From the NCBI GenBank assembly GCA_022599915.1, contig JAHZLH010000001.1, positions 1-64,000 on the forward strand: 64,000 nucleotides of DNA, in the 5' to 3' direction. Positions 28,018-36,346 of this stretch are shown here, one piece after another (positions within the stretch are counted from its first letter, which is position 1; each line of letters begins with the position of its first letter). Under the pieces are notes generated by a model, which searched no databases, was not told where the DNA came from, and saw nothing but the letters and a program-made list of their open reading frames with translations. The DNA is from Actinomycetes bacterium. GTDB taxonomy: Bacteria; Actinomycetota; Actinomycetes; S36-B12; GCA-2699445. Both the position numbers and the translations under genes were made by a program.

Positions 28018-28047
28018 TTGGACCTCGGCGCTGGCGTCGGGCATACT
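28018..28047 (+). promoter_or_regulatory. Putative rplS promoter
   Basis: TTGGAC (28018-28023) and CATACT (28042-28047) with 18-base spacing are the best promoter match in the window. They lie in the 168-base gap between trmD and rplS and would give a leader of about 100 bases containing a run of six T. Confidence 0.5.
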
Positions 28048-28155
28048 GCGAGGACGCGGTTTTTTGCCCGGCTCTGCCGCAGAGGAGTGGGCTTGGTTTC
28101 CGCGGCCACGACTACAGCGCGGGCGATCTGCGGCGTCCGTTGGGAAGAGTGCATC

Positions 28156-28515
28156 ATGCGCAAACTCGATTCTGTTGACGCTTCCTCATTGCGAAGCGAT
28201 ATCCCCGACTTCTGGCCCGGTGACACCGTGAAGGTGCACGTCAAGGTCATCGAAGGCAACCGCTCCCGTATTCAGGTGTTCCAGGGCTTTGTCCTCGGTC
28301 GCCAGGGAGAGGGCATCCGGGAAACCTTTACCGTTCGTAAGTTGTCGTTCGGCACCGGTGTCGAACGAACCTTCCCAGTCCACTCCCCGATCATCGACAA
28401 GATCGAGGTCGAGTCACGCGGTGATGTGCGTCGGGCCAAGCTTTACTACCTGCGCGACCGCAAGGGTAAGGCGGCGAAGATCAGGGAGAAGCGCGACAAC
28501 TCCGCTTCGGTCTGA
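28156..28515 (+). CDS. rplS: 50S ribosomal protein L19
   Basis: A 119-residue ribosomal protein at the 30S-50S interface. [20 protein letters not shown] and [14 protein letters not shown] are diagnostic, and the C-terminus [13 protein letters not shown] fits. The ATG at 28156 is where homology starts; the frame is open to 28018, but that stretch is the leader. It is followed 17 bases later by lepB. Confidence 0.96.
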   Translation: MRKLDSVDASSLRSDIPDFWPGDTVKVHVKVIEGNRSRIQVFQGFVLGRQGEGIRETFTVRKLSFGTGVERTFPVHSPIIDKIEVESRGDVRRAKLYYLRDRKGKAAKIREKRDNSASV

Positions 28516-28532
28516 ACCCCTCAGGACAGTCA

Positions 28533-29255
28533 GTGACCGCAACTCAAGAGACCGGTCAGCCCGCGTCAGACAAGCGAAAAGGCCTGCCGTTTTGGATTGA
28601 GCTGCCGCTCATCCTCATCGCGGCCATCCTGTTCGCCTTTCTGGCTAAGACCTTCTTGGTGCAAATCTTCTATATTCCCTCGGGGTCCATGGAAGAGACG
28701 CTGCAGGTGGGCGATCGGGTGGCCGTCAATCGCATGGCCTACCGGTTTGGTGAGCCAGAACGCGGTCAGATAGTCGTTTTCGACGGTGTGGATTCGTTCT
28801 TGCCGGCGTCTGCGGTCCCACCATCCGAGGGGCCGGTATCAGATCTGCTGAAGGAAATCGGCCGCACGATCGGTGTGGTGCCGCCACCGGACACCATTTT
28901 CGTGAAACGCATCATTGGTGTTGGCGGTGACCGCGTGGTTTGTTGCGACAAACAGGGCCGGATCTCGGTGAATGGCACGCCGATTGACGAGCCCTACCTG
29001 TTCCCCGGCGACGCTCCCAGTCAAACGCCGTTTGATGTGAAGGTGCCGCAAGGCAAGTTATGGGTCATGGGTGATCACCGCTCTGCGTCTGCCGACTCGC
29101 GATCCCACATGGGGGATCCTGGCGGTGGCTTTGTTCCGGTGGATCGCACGATCGGCCCAGCATTCTCGGTCATTTGGCCGTTCAGTCAGTGGCAAGGGCT
29201 CTCGACTCCGGAATGGGCAGAGCGGATGAACGCTGAGGACCCACCCTCGTCGTAG
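28533..29255 (+). CDS. lepB: Signal peptidase I
   Basis: A 240-residue membrane-bound serine protease that removes signal peptides of Sec and Tat substrates. One transmembrane helix (about 20-43) precedes the catalytic domain. The nucleophile is Ser52 in IPSGSM and the general base is Lys125 in IFVKRIIGVGGDRV. The box E segment GDHRSASADSR is present. The start is GTG. It is between rplS and rnhB as in other actinobacteria. A second type I peptidase elsewhere is possible. Confidence 0.95.
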   Translation: MTATQETGQPASDKRKGLPFWIELPLILIAAILFAFLAKTFLVQIFYIPSGSMEETLQVGDRVAVNRMAYRFGEPERGQIVVFDGVDSFLPASAVPPSEGPVSDLLKEIGRTIGVVPPPDTIFVKRIIGVGGDRVVCCDKQGRISVNGTPIDEPYLFPGDAPSQTPFDVKVPQGKLWVMGDHRSASADSRSHMGDPGGGFVPVDRTIGPAFSVIWPFSQWQGLSTPEWAERMNAEDPPSS

Positions 29256-29264
29256 GCTGACGCC

Positions 29265-29969
29265 GTGGCCCCCAGTTTGCGTCGAGAGCGAGCACTGTTG
29301 CGCAGTGGCGCGGTAACTGTGGCCGGCATAGATGAAGTGGGTCGGGGATCGATAGCTGGCCCGGTGTCGGTGGGGGTCGTTGTCGTCGTTGCGGGTACTC
29401 CTACAGCGCCACGCGGCCTTAACGACTCCAAGTTGCTCAGCCCCGCTCGTCGGGAGGAACTACTGCCGCGGCTGCGTCGCTGGGCCTTTCGCTGGTCAGT
29501 GGGTTCGGCGTCGTCGGTGGAGATCGACCAGTGGGGAATCATGACGGGACTGCGGTTGGCGGCGTTGCGAGCCTTGGCCGAAGTCGGTCCGGTGGATACC
29601 GCAATCTTGGATGGCAGCCACGACTGGCTGAGCGGTGGTGACCAGGATGACCTATTCCTGCCCACTCCGGCATCAGGTATGCCTGAAGTGACGATGCGGG
29701 TGAAGGCCGATCAGTCTTGTTCTGCGGTCGCAGCAGCCAGTGTGCTGGCGAAAGTGGCACGAGATCGCGAGATGGTGGAACTGCATCAGGTGGATCACCG
29801 CTACGACTGGGCAGCCAACAAGGGCTACGCGTCGGCGACCCATACGCAAGCATTGGTGCGGTTCGGACCTTCGCGGCATCATCGGCGCAGTTGGCAGTTG
29901 CCTGGCTGCGGACCTGAGGCCGCCACGCCGTTCCACACCCAGGCAACTGGGTTCACTGCCCCCAACTAG
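29265..29969 (+). CDS. rnhB: Ribonuclease HII
   Basis: A 234-residue RNase HII that cleaves RNA in RNA-DNA hybrids and starts removal of single ribonucleotides. AGIDEVGRGSIAGPV contains the first catalytic Asp-Glu pair, LNDSKLLSPARREEL follows, and DTAILDGSHDWL has the third Asp. The start is GTG, nine bases after lepB. In mycobacteria and streptomycetes a DUF2469 gene usually follows; here yraN is next. Confidence 0.93.
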   Translation: MAPSLRRERALLRSGAVTVAGIDEVGRGSIAGPVSVGVVVVVAGTPTAPRGLNDSKLLSPARREELLPRLRRWAFRWSVGSASSVEIDQWGIMTGLRLAALRALAEVGPVDTAILDGSHDWLSGGDQDDLFLPTPASGMPEVTMRVKADQSCSAVAAASVLAKVARDREMVELHQVDHRYDWAANKGYASATHTQALVRFGPSRHHRRSWQLPGCGPEAATPFHTQATGFTAPN

Positions 29970-30014
29970 CGGAGTTTCCCTCATCGCTGGCCGGTCGGAG
30001 ATGTCAATGGGTTC

Positions 30015-30440
30015 ATGGATCGCCCTGACACCCGCATCGTCCCTGCCGAGTCCCAGCCGGCATCATCCGCTCCCGACCCGCGAACAGCCGCACCGAAGGT
30101 ATTGGGTCGCTGGGGTGAGGACCTGGCTGCCAACTATCTCGCGGGACGCGGTCTGCTGATTTTGGAACGCAACTGGCGATGTTGTGAAGGGGAAATGGAC
30201 CTTATCGCCTGGGAAGCACCCGAAATTGTCATGTGTGAAGTACGCACTCGCCGACGTAGTCGAACTGGCTCAGCCTTGGAGTCCATCACATTGCGCAAGC
30301 AACGGCGACTCCGGCGACTAGCGGCTGTCTGGTTGGCGACTCAGGAGCACAGCGATTTCCTAGTTCGCATCGATGCCCTAGGGATTCAGATCAGCCGGGA
30401 TGGTCGCTGCACCATCGAGCACGTCCGGGGGGTGGCCTGA
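30015..30440 (+). CDS. yraN: YraN family (UPF0102) nuclease-like protein
   Basis: A 141-residue protein with a PD-(D/E)xK-type core: LGRWGEDLAANYLAGRG, GEMDLIA and EVRTRRRSRTG correspond to the conserved E, D and E-x-K-like positions, with Arg replacing the usual Lys. The first 28 residues are Pro/Ala rich and variable. The family is widespread next to rnhB and yifB; a role in DNA processing is suspected but not proven. Its stop overlaps the comM start by one base. Confidence 0.85.
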   Translation: MDRPDTRIVPAESQPASSAPDPRTAAPKVLGRWGEDLAANYLAGRGLLILERNWRCCEGEMDLIAWEAPEIVMCEVRTRRRSRTGSALESITLRKQRRLRRLAAVWLATQEHSDFLVRIDALGIQISRDGRCTIEHVRGVA

Positions 30441-31950
30441 TGCCAGTGCGGATCAGCCATGGGGCGCTCGCTAATGGCGTGATGGGTCAACTTGTTGAAG
30501 TGCAGGCACATCTCAGCAACGGTCTACCGAGCATGACCATCGTGGGACTGCCCGATACTTCAATCAGTGAGGCCCGAGATCGAGTACGGGCGGCAGTGGC
30601 GAGTTGCGGTTTCACCTGGCCCACCGGACGAATCACGGTGGGGCTGTCGCCTGCTTTCGAGCACAAACGCGGTTCCATTCTAGATCTTGCCATCGCCATG
30701 GCAGTGCTGGCCGCCGCCGATACCGTGCCCGCTGCAGCCGTTGCTGACACGATCTTTCTGGGCGAGCTGGGACTGGACGGATCGCTGCGGGCAGTGCCCG
30801 GCGCTATTGCCATGGCATTGGCCATCGTTAAAGGTCGACCTGATTGTCAGATTGTCGCCAGTCCGCAGACTGCAGCGCAGATTTCCGCGGTCCCGGGGTG
30901 GTGTCGTTGCCGGCGATCGATCTGCAGCAGGTGGTACAGATCCTCACCGGAGTGGCCACCGCTCCCGAAGTCAACCCGGCAGCCCCAGCCCCAGCCCCAA
31001 CCCTCACCCCGCCAGATCTGGCGGATGTGATCGGCCAGGGCAGAGCCTGTCGCTCGTTAGAAATCGCTGCAGCGGGTGGTCATCATCTGCTGCTCCACGG
31101 CCCACCCGGCGTAGGTAAGACCATGTTGGCTCGTCGGCTGCCCCGGTTGCTGCCACCCCTGACCAACGGCGAGGCGCTGGAAGTAGCCGCAGTCCGCGAC
31201 GCAGCCGAAGGCGGCTTGCTCAGCCTCGACCATTGCCCGCCATTTCAGGCGCCCCACCACTCAAGCACCCATGTGGCGATGGTGGGTGGTGCCATCGGTG
31301 GCATCCTGCGACCCGGTCAGATCAGTCAGGCTCACCATGGCGTTCTCTTTCTCGATGAAGCGCCAGAGTTTCACCGACAGACGCTGGAGGCACTGCGGCA
31401 ACCGCTGGAATCGGGGAGCGTGAGTATTGCGCGCGCGGCGTTCTGCGAACAATTGCCCGCACGATTCCAACTGATCTTGGCGGCCAACCCTTGCCCTTGT
31501 GGTGATGTGGGAACTGCTACCTGTACCTGCACGGCGGCGGAGGTGCGACGTTACAGCCAGCGATTGTCGGGACCGTTGCTCGATCGCATCGATATGAGGA
31601 TTCGGGTAGGGCCGCCCAGCGGGCAGCAGCCCGGCAATCCGACGGCGCAGGTGCGGGAGCGTGTGCAAGCGGCTCGGCAGCGTTCCGGGCGGCGGTTGCA
31701 GGGCAGTGGCGAGCGCATCAACAGTCGAGTGCCCGGGGAATGGTTACGACGAATGCACCCACCAGACTCAACCGGAGTGGAACTCCTGGAGCGCTGGCGC
31801 AACGAGCAACGTCTCGGGATGCGGGCACTGGACCGGATCTTGCGGCTGTGCTGGACGATCGCTGACCTGGCAGACCTTGATGTCCCCGGGGAAGATGAGA
31901 GCCACGAGGCAGCTGCTATGCGTCAAGGCGCAATGGGTGCCCAGCCATGA
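30440..31950 (+). pseudogene. comM: ComM/YifB Mg-chelatase-like AAA+ ATPase, interrupted by a -1 frameshift
   Basis: Together the two frames encode a full-size (about 503 residues) YifB/ComM protein, a hexameric helicase that helps branch migration during natural transformation. The N-terminal part (30440 to about 30898) has the GLPDTSISEARDRVRAA signature; the C-terminal part, one frame back and open from 30844 to 31950, has Walker A HGPPGVGKT, Walker B LFLDEAPEF and NPCPCG. The join falls at C CCG GGG (30892-30898), where a slip of one base gives AVPGVVSL without loss of a residue. Without a shift the product stops at 31030 and lacks the ATPase. It could be a one-base deletion or sequencing error in a G run, or programmed frameshifting. 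Confidence 0.85.
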
Positions 31951-32663
31951 CTCTTCCCATCCGGTTCGTCACGCCAGGGCCGAACTGGCCGACGCAATTG
32001 GATGACTTGGGGGAGCAACGGCCTGAGCAACTCGTTGTTCGGGGCATGGGGGAGTTGCGACAGTTGCTGGTGCACTCAGTCGCGATCGTAGGGGCGCGTC
32101 GTGCCACTCCTAGCGGGCTTGCCGCCGCTGAGCGATTGGCTGGTGATCTCGCAGCCGCAGGGTGGACGATCGTGTCCGGCGCCGCCCATGGCATCGACAC
32201 TGCCGCCCACCGAGGTGCTGTGCTTGCCGGTGGTGTCACCTGCGGCGTCCTGGCCGGCGGGATCGATCGGCAAGTGTCTGCTGGGCCGGGGCGAACGGCA
32301 GCAAGCATCGCTGCGCACGGCCTGCTCGTCGCGGAGGAGGCAGGTTCCCGACCGCCGCAACGACACAGTTTCCTGCATCGCAATCGTCTTATCGCTGCAC
32401 TCACTCGCGCCACCGTAGTAATCGAGGCTGCCGAGCGATCCGGGGCGTTGAACACTGCCCGCTGGGCAGAATCTCTCGGGCGAATGGTGATGGCCATGCC
32501 CGGCTCGGTGTTGGCAGAGATGAGCCGAGGTACCCACGCAGCGATTCCAGACGGCCGGGCCATTCTGGTGCGCGATACTGCGGACGTCTGGGAGATGCTG
32601 GCGGGGATGGGTGAGTTCCCTGACGAGGAGACATCACGACACTGGACGTGGAGTCGTGGCTGA
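31947..32663 (+). CDS. dprA: DprA/Smf-family protein, short form
   Basis: A 238-residue protein made almost only of the DprA Rossmann fold: VAIVGARRATPSG, TIVSGAAHGIDTAAHRGAV, HRNRLIAALTRATVVIEA and SGALNTARWA. DprA loads RecA on incoming single-stranded DNA. Usual DprA proteins are 290-380 residues, with a helical N-terminal region and C-terminal winged helix; both are missing or very short here. The normally conserved YPxxN segment after the glycine loop is replaced by VSAGPG. It overlaps comM by ATGA. Function may be reduced or specialised. Confidence 0.82.
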   Translation: MTLPIRFVTPGPNWPTQLDDLGEQRPEQLVVRGMGELRQLLVHSVAIVGARRATPSGLAAAERLAGDLAAAGWTIVSGAAHGIDTAAHRGAVLAGGVTCGVLAGGIDRQVSAGPGRTAASIAAHGLLVAEEAGSRPPQRHSFLHRNRLIAALTRATVVIEAAERSGALNTARWAESLGRMVMAMPGSVLAEMSRGTHAAIPDGRAILVRDTADVWEMLAGMGEFPDEETSRHWTWSRG

Positions 32664-32703
32664 CAATGGCGGTTTAACCCGGCATGATCAAAGTGTGCCA
32701 ACC

Positions 32704-33612
32704 ATGCAGGACGTTGATGAAGCGATAATCGCTGATTTTGCTGACCACCTGCGCTTGCGGTTAGGTCTAGCTCCAACCACGACCAGCAGTTACTGCAGCG
32801 ACATCCGTGCCCTCAGTGGCTTTCTTGCCAGTGGCGGTGAGGCTGGCTTGCGCGCTGTTGATTTGCGGAGTCTACGTGGCTGGCTGGCGCAGATGCGACG
32901 GGATGATTTGGCGGCTCGCACATTGCAGCGGCGAGTCGCAGCGGTCAGGTGCTTTTGTCAGTGGGCCCAAGGGTGCGGCGTGCTATCAGACGACCCGGCT
33001 GCACAACTGAGTGCGCCCAAGGGGCCGCAGCGGTTGCCGCAGGTTCTTACCCCAGAACAGATGCAAGAACTTTTGGAAATCGCTGGTCAGGCTGCCGACG
33101 ATGACGAGCAGCGCCTGCTGGATGTGGCAGTGGTGGAGTTGCTCTATGGCTCGGGTCTGCGGGTTTCCGAATTGTGCGGTCTCGATATTGACGACATTGA
33201 TTTTCACGTCAGCACACTGCGGGTGCGGGGCAAGGGAGATAAATGGCGGACGGTCCCGCTGGGGCCACCGGCCGCAGCCGCGATTCAGGCGTGGCTTGAT
33301 CGGGGCAGACCGCACCGGGTTCGCGGAAATTCGCCGGCGGCAGTTTTTCTCGCTCAGCGTGGTGGACGAACTACACCCCGTAGGGTCCGGGAACGGATCT
33401 CTCAAATGACCCTATTTTCGGATACCCTATTGGGTGTGACCCCACATTCCTTGCGCCATACTGCGGCGACACACATGCTTGAAGGAGGAGCAGATTTGCG
33501 TGCAGTGCAAGAACTCTTGGGGCACTCCAGTCTTGCAACAACGCAGATCTACACCCACGTATCCGTAGACAGACTAAGGGCGTCGTATGACCAAGCGCAT
33601 CCAAGAGCGTAG
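32704..33612 (+). CDS. xerC: Tyrosine recombinase XerC
   Basis: A 302-residue site-specific recombinase that resolves chromosome dimers at dif with XerD. An N-terminal SAM-like core-binding domain (about 5-90) is followed by the catalytic domain. Arg is in [12 protein letters not shown], Lys in VRGKGDKWR, His-x-x-Arg in [12 protein letters not shown], His in [15 protein letters not shown] and the nucleophile Tyr is in IYTHV. The ATG at 32704 gives the family length; a GTG at 32695 is also possible. It overlaps the sigma-factor gene by 26 bases. The dprA-xerC-whiG order matches Streptomyces. Confidence 0.9.
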   Translation: MQDVDEAIIADFADHLRLRLGLAPTTTSSYCSDIRALSGFLASGGEAGLRAVDLRSLRGWLAQMRRDDLAARTLQRRVAAVRCFCQWAQGCGVLSDDPAAQLSAPKGPQRLPQVLTPEQMQELLEIAGQAADDDEQRLLDVAVVELLYGSGLRVSELCGLDIDDIDFHVSTLRVRGKGDKWRTVPLGPPAAAAIQAWLDRGRPHRVRGNSPAAVFLAQRGGRTTPRRVRERISQMTLFSDTLLGVTPHSLRHTAATHMLEGGADLRAVQELLGHSSLATTQIYTHVSVDRLRASYDQAHPRA

Positions 33613-34462
33613 TGTCGCCGTTGTATCAGCAGATAAGGCTGTCGATGAGGCCGGCGCGGGATTCGGCTCGGACTGGGACCCAGCATCGGCAGAGTCAGTG
33701 GAGGATTCGCTGACGCGGCTGTGGTCGGACTATAAAGACGATGGTGATACCCACGCTCGAGAGCAGTTGATCCTGCACTACGCCCCGCTTGTGAAATACG
33801 TCGCTGGTCGTGTGGGCGTCGGACTACCGTCGAATGTGGACTCAGCTGACCTCGTCAGCAACGGAATGTTCGGTTTGATTGACGCCATCGAGCGTTACGA
33901 CCCAGAACGCGCCAACAAGTTTGAGACTTACGCGGTGACTCGGATCCGTGGCGCGATCATCGACGAGTTGCGCAGCCAGGACTGGGTGCCACGTTCTGTC
34001 CGGCAGAAAGCGCGTGACGTCGAGCGTGCCTACTCCACCCTGCAAACAGACCTTGGCCGCACCCCCACCGACGAAGAGGTGGCGGACGAACTGACTATCT
34101 CGGTGAAGTCTTTGCGACAGATCTTCCGTCAGGTGTCGTACGTCCACGTGGCAGCCCTCGACGAGTTGATGTCAGTGGGCGGCGAGAAATCAGACCGGGT
34201 CACCCTGGGCGATACGTTGGTCGATGATCGGATGGAGGACCCGGTCAGTGCCTTCGAGGCGGAGGAGACCAAGGGCATTCTCGGTGAGGCGGTGTCGATG
34301 CTGAACGATCGGGAAAAAATCGTCATCTCGCTGTACTACTACGAGGGCATGACCCTGAACGAAATCGGTCAGGTGCTGGGTGTCACCGAGAGTCGTGCCT
34401 CCCAGTTGCACACTCGCGCGGTCCTGCAGTTACGAGGCAAGCTTGCCGAGATGGCTGCTTAG
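33587..34462 (+). CDS. whiG: WhiG/FliA-type sigma factor
   Basis: A 291-residue sigma-70-family factor of the sigma-28 group. Region 2 is [22 protein letters not shown] and [17 protein letters not shown] (about 86-125), region 3 follows, and region 4 is [19 protein letters not shown] (about 254-272). It lacks sigma-70 region 1.1. In Streptomyces WhiG starts sporulation; in motile actinobacteria this group drives flagellar genes. No flagellar or sporulation gene is in the window, so the role here is open. The reading frame begins inside xerC (26-base overlap), implying cotranscription. Confidence 0.88.
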   Translation: MTKRIQERSVAVVSADKAVDEAGAGFGSDWDPASAESVEDSLTRLWSDYKDDGDTHAREQLILHYAPLVKYVAGRVGVGLPSNVDSADLVSNGMFGLIDAIERYDPERANKFETYAVTRIRGAIIDELRSQDWVPRSVRQKARDVERAYSTLQTDLGRTPTDEEVADELTISVKSLRQIFRQVSYVHVAALDELMSVGGEKSDRVTLGDTLVDDRMEDPVSAFEAEETKGILGEAVSMLNDREKIVISLYYYEGMTLNEIGQVLGVTESRASQLHTRAVLQLRGKLAEMAA

Positions 34463-34592
34463 CTACTGCAGCTCGAGTCGCCCGGAGCTCTAGCTTCCCG
34501 GTGGCTGTTCTCCACAACTGTCGTCGGTCACGCACTAGCCACAACAGTGCCGCACGTCCGGGTTGTCGAGTCAGGTGAGACACGGTGACGGT

Positions 34593-35117
34593 ATGGCGAT
34601 ACTCCGCGGCAACTTGTCCCTTGGAAAGCTCGGCGTTTGGGTAATGCTGCTGGGTTTAGTAACTCTGATCATCGGCAGACCGCCGGTATCGGCCGCTACA
34701 AATCTTGGAGCTCTGCCGGTTCCTGGCCCAGTGCAGACCGAATTCCACCCACCCGAGCAAGACTGGCTACCTGGCCACCGAGGCCTAGATCTGAGCACAA
34801 CCATCGGCGGGAAAGTGCTGGCACCCCGCGCCGGTGTCGTCGGCTTCGTCGGAGAGATCGCTGGCACACCCATCATCACGATTTGGCACGGCACAGTTCG
34901 ATCGACCTATCAGCCGGTTGCGACATCGCTGTCTCCCGGAGCGGCCATCGCTAGTGGAGCGGTGATCGGTCGGATCGCCCCGCGAGGTGGTCACTGTGCT
35001 GGTCGGTGTCTGCACTGGGGCCTCCGCGCTGGGGAGCACTATCTGGATCCCCGGTTGTTGCTCGGTGGCGGTCGAGTCAGGTTGATTTCAGTGCAGGACC
35101 AAGCAGCGCTACACTAG
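34593..35117 (+). CDS. Secreted M23-family peptidoglycan hydrolase-like protein
   Basis: A 174-residue protein from the ATG at 34593, with a signal peptide ending near VSAATN. An upstream TTG at 34563 is possible but adds residues unlike a signal. The LytM fold shows GHRGLDL (His62, Asp66) and CLHWGLRAGEHYLDP. The usual HxH zinc motif is Cys139-Leu-His141, so one ligand is changed; Cys before LHWG is frequent in the actinobacterial group located between whiG and rpsB as I recall it. It probably acts on or binds the cell wall outside the membrane; catalytic activity is uncertain. Confidence 0.8.
   Translation: MAILRGNLSLGKLGVWVMLLGLVTLIIGRPPVSAATNLGALPVPGPVQTEFHPPEQDWLPGHRGLDLSTTIGGKVLAPRAGVVGFVGEIAGTPIITIWHGTVRSTYQPVATSLSPGAAIASGAVIGRIAPRGGHCAGRCLHWGLRAGEHYLDPRLLLGGGRVRLISVQDQAALH
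35086..35115 (+). promoter_or_regulatory. Putative rpsB promoter
   Basis: TTTCAG (35086-35091) and TACACT (35110-35115), 18 bases apart, overlap the end of the M23 gene and would start a leader of about 145 bases before rpsB. Confidence 0.35.
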
Positions 35118-35122
35118 CGAGA

Positions 35123-35260
35123 CCGGCGATTCGCCGGAATTCGCGCATCTCACCTCATGCGGTTGCTGTCGGTCCTTCGGGAGGCGGCCGTAGGGATGCT
35201 AGGGGCTGGCGCACCGCGTGCTAGCTGTAACCGACCGCGCCGCGCTGCGGCGCTGAAAGG
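35123..35260 (+). promoter_or_regulatory. rpsB leader with two perfect hairpins
   Basis: CCGGCG-ATT-CGCCGG (35123-35137) and GCGCCGC-GCT-GCGGCGC (35237-35253) are perfect stems. The second ends two bases before the AAAGG ribosome site (35256-35260) of the rpsB GTG. This is the position of leaders through which ribosomal proteins repress their own operon; S2 is known to do this in other bacteria. Binding here is inferred. Confidence 0.45.
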
Positions 35261-35267
35261 ACGTGTC

Positions 35268-36314
35268 GTGGCTGTCGTCACAATTCGTCAGTTGCTTGAG
35301 TCCGGTGTGCACTTTGGTCACCAAACTCGGCGCTGGAATCCCAAGATGGACCGCTTCATCATGACGGAGCGCAACGGTATCCACATCATCGATCTGCAGG
35401 GTTCGCTCTTGCGCATCGATTCTGCCTTTGAGTTCGTGAGTCAAACCGTGGCTCATGGCGGAACGGTGCTGTTCGTGGGCACCAAGAAGCAGGCGCAGGA
35501 AAGTGTGGAACAGCAGGCCACCCGCGTTGGCATGCCGTATGTGACTAACCGGTGGTTGGGTGGCATGCTCACCAACTTCAACACCGTGCACCAGCGGCTG
35601 GAACGACTCAAAGAGTTGGAAGAGATAGACTTTGACGATGTAGCTGGTTCCACCCGGACCAAAAAGGAACTGCTGTCGCTGCGTCGTGAGAAAGACAAGT
35701 TGGAAGCCACCCTCGGCGGAATTCGCAGCATGGACAAAGTACCGAGTGCTGTCTGGGTAGTGGATACCAACAAGGAGCACATTGCCGTCAAGGAAGCCCG
35801 AAAATTGGGTATCCCGGTCGTGGCAATCTTGGACACCAACTGTGACCCCGACGAGGTCGACTACCCAGTACCGGGTAACGACGACGCGATGCGCTCGGTC
35901 GCACTGTTGACTCGGGTGATCGCTGACGCGGTCGCCGACGGGCTGCAGGCGCGGGCCAAGTCCGAGGACGATGGTGCCGCTGAGCCGCTCGCTGAGTGGG
36001 AGAAGGAAATCTTGGCTTCCGATGAAGGCGAGCAGGCCGCCGCTGCGGACAAGCCCGCCGAGACTGCTGCTGAGGCCGATCAGCCCGCTGAGGCCGATCA
36101 GCCCGCTGAGGCTGCACCCGCTGCTGCGGAGAAGCCCGCTGAAGCTGCACCCGCTGCTGCGGAGAAGCCCGCTGAGGCTGCACCTGTCGAGGCTGCCGCT
36201 GAAGCTGCACCCGCCGATGCGGAGAAGCCCGCTGAGGCTGCACCTGTCGAGGCTGCCGCTGAAGCTGATAAGCCCGCCGAGGCTGCCGAAGCTGCAGCCA
36301 CCGCAGACAAGTAG
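35268..36314 (+). CDS. rpsB: 30S ribosomal protein S2 with Ala/Glu-rich C-terminal extension
   Basis: A 348-residue protein from the GTG at 35268 (AAAGG upstream). [23 protein letters not shown] and [10 protein letters not shown] are diagnostic of S2. The S2 domain ends near residue 250; about 94 further residues are built of repeated [11 protein letters not shown]-like and EAAPVEAA units rich in Ala, Glu and Pro. Actinobacterial S2 often has a tail, but this is long and repeat-based (nucleotide repeats of about 33 bp between 36070 and 36290). It forms the conserved operon with tsf, pyrH and frr. Confidence 0.95.
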   Translation: MAVVTIRQLLESGVHFGHQTRRWNPKMDRFIMTERNGIHIIDLQGSLLRIDSAFEFVSQTVAHGGTVLFVGTKKQAQESVEQQATRVGMPYVTNRWLGGMLTNFNTVHQRLERLKELEEIDFDDVAGSTRTKKELLSLRREKDKLEATLGGIRSMDKVPSAVWVVDTNKEHIAVKEARKLGIPVVAILDTNCDPDEVDYPVPGNDDAMRSVALLTRVIADAVADGLQARAKSEDDGAAEPLAEWEKEILASDEGEQAAAADKPAETAAEADQPAEADQPAEAAPAAAEKPAEAAPAAAEKPAEAAPVEAAAEAAPADAEKPAEAAPVEAAAEADKPAEAAEAAATADK

Positions 36315-36346
36315 TCCTAACTTCCCGCAAAACTGGAGGAAATCCC

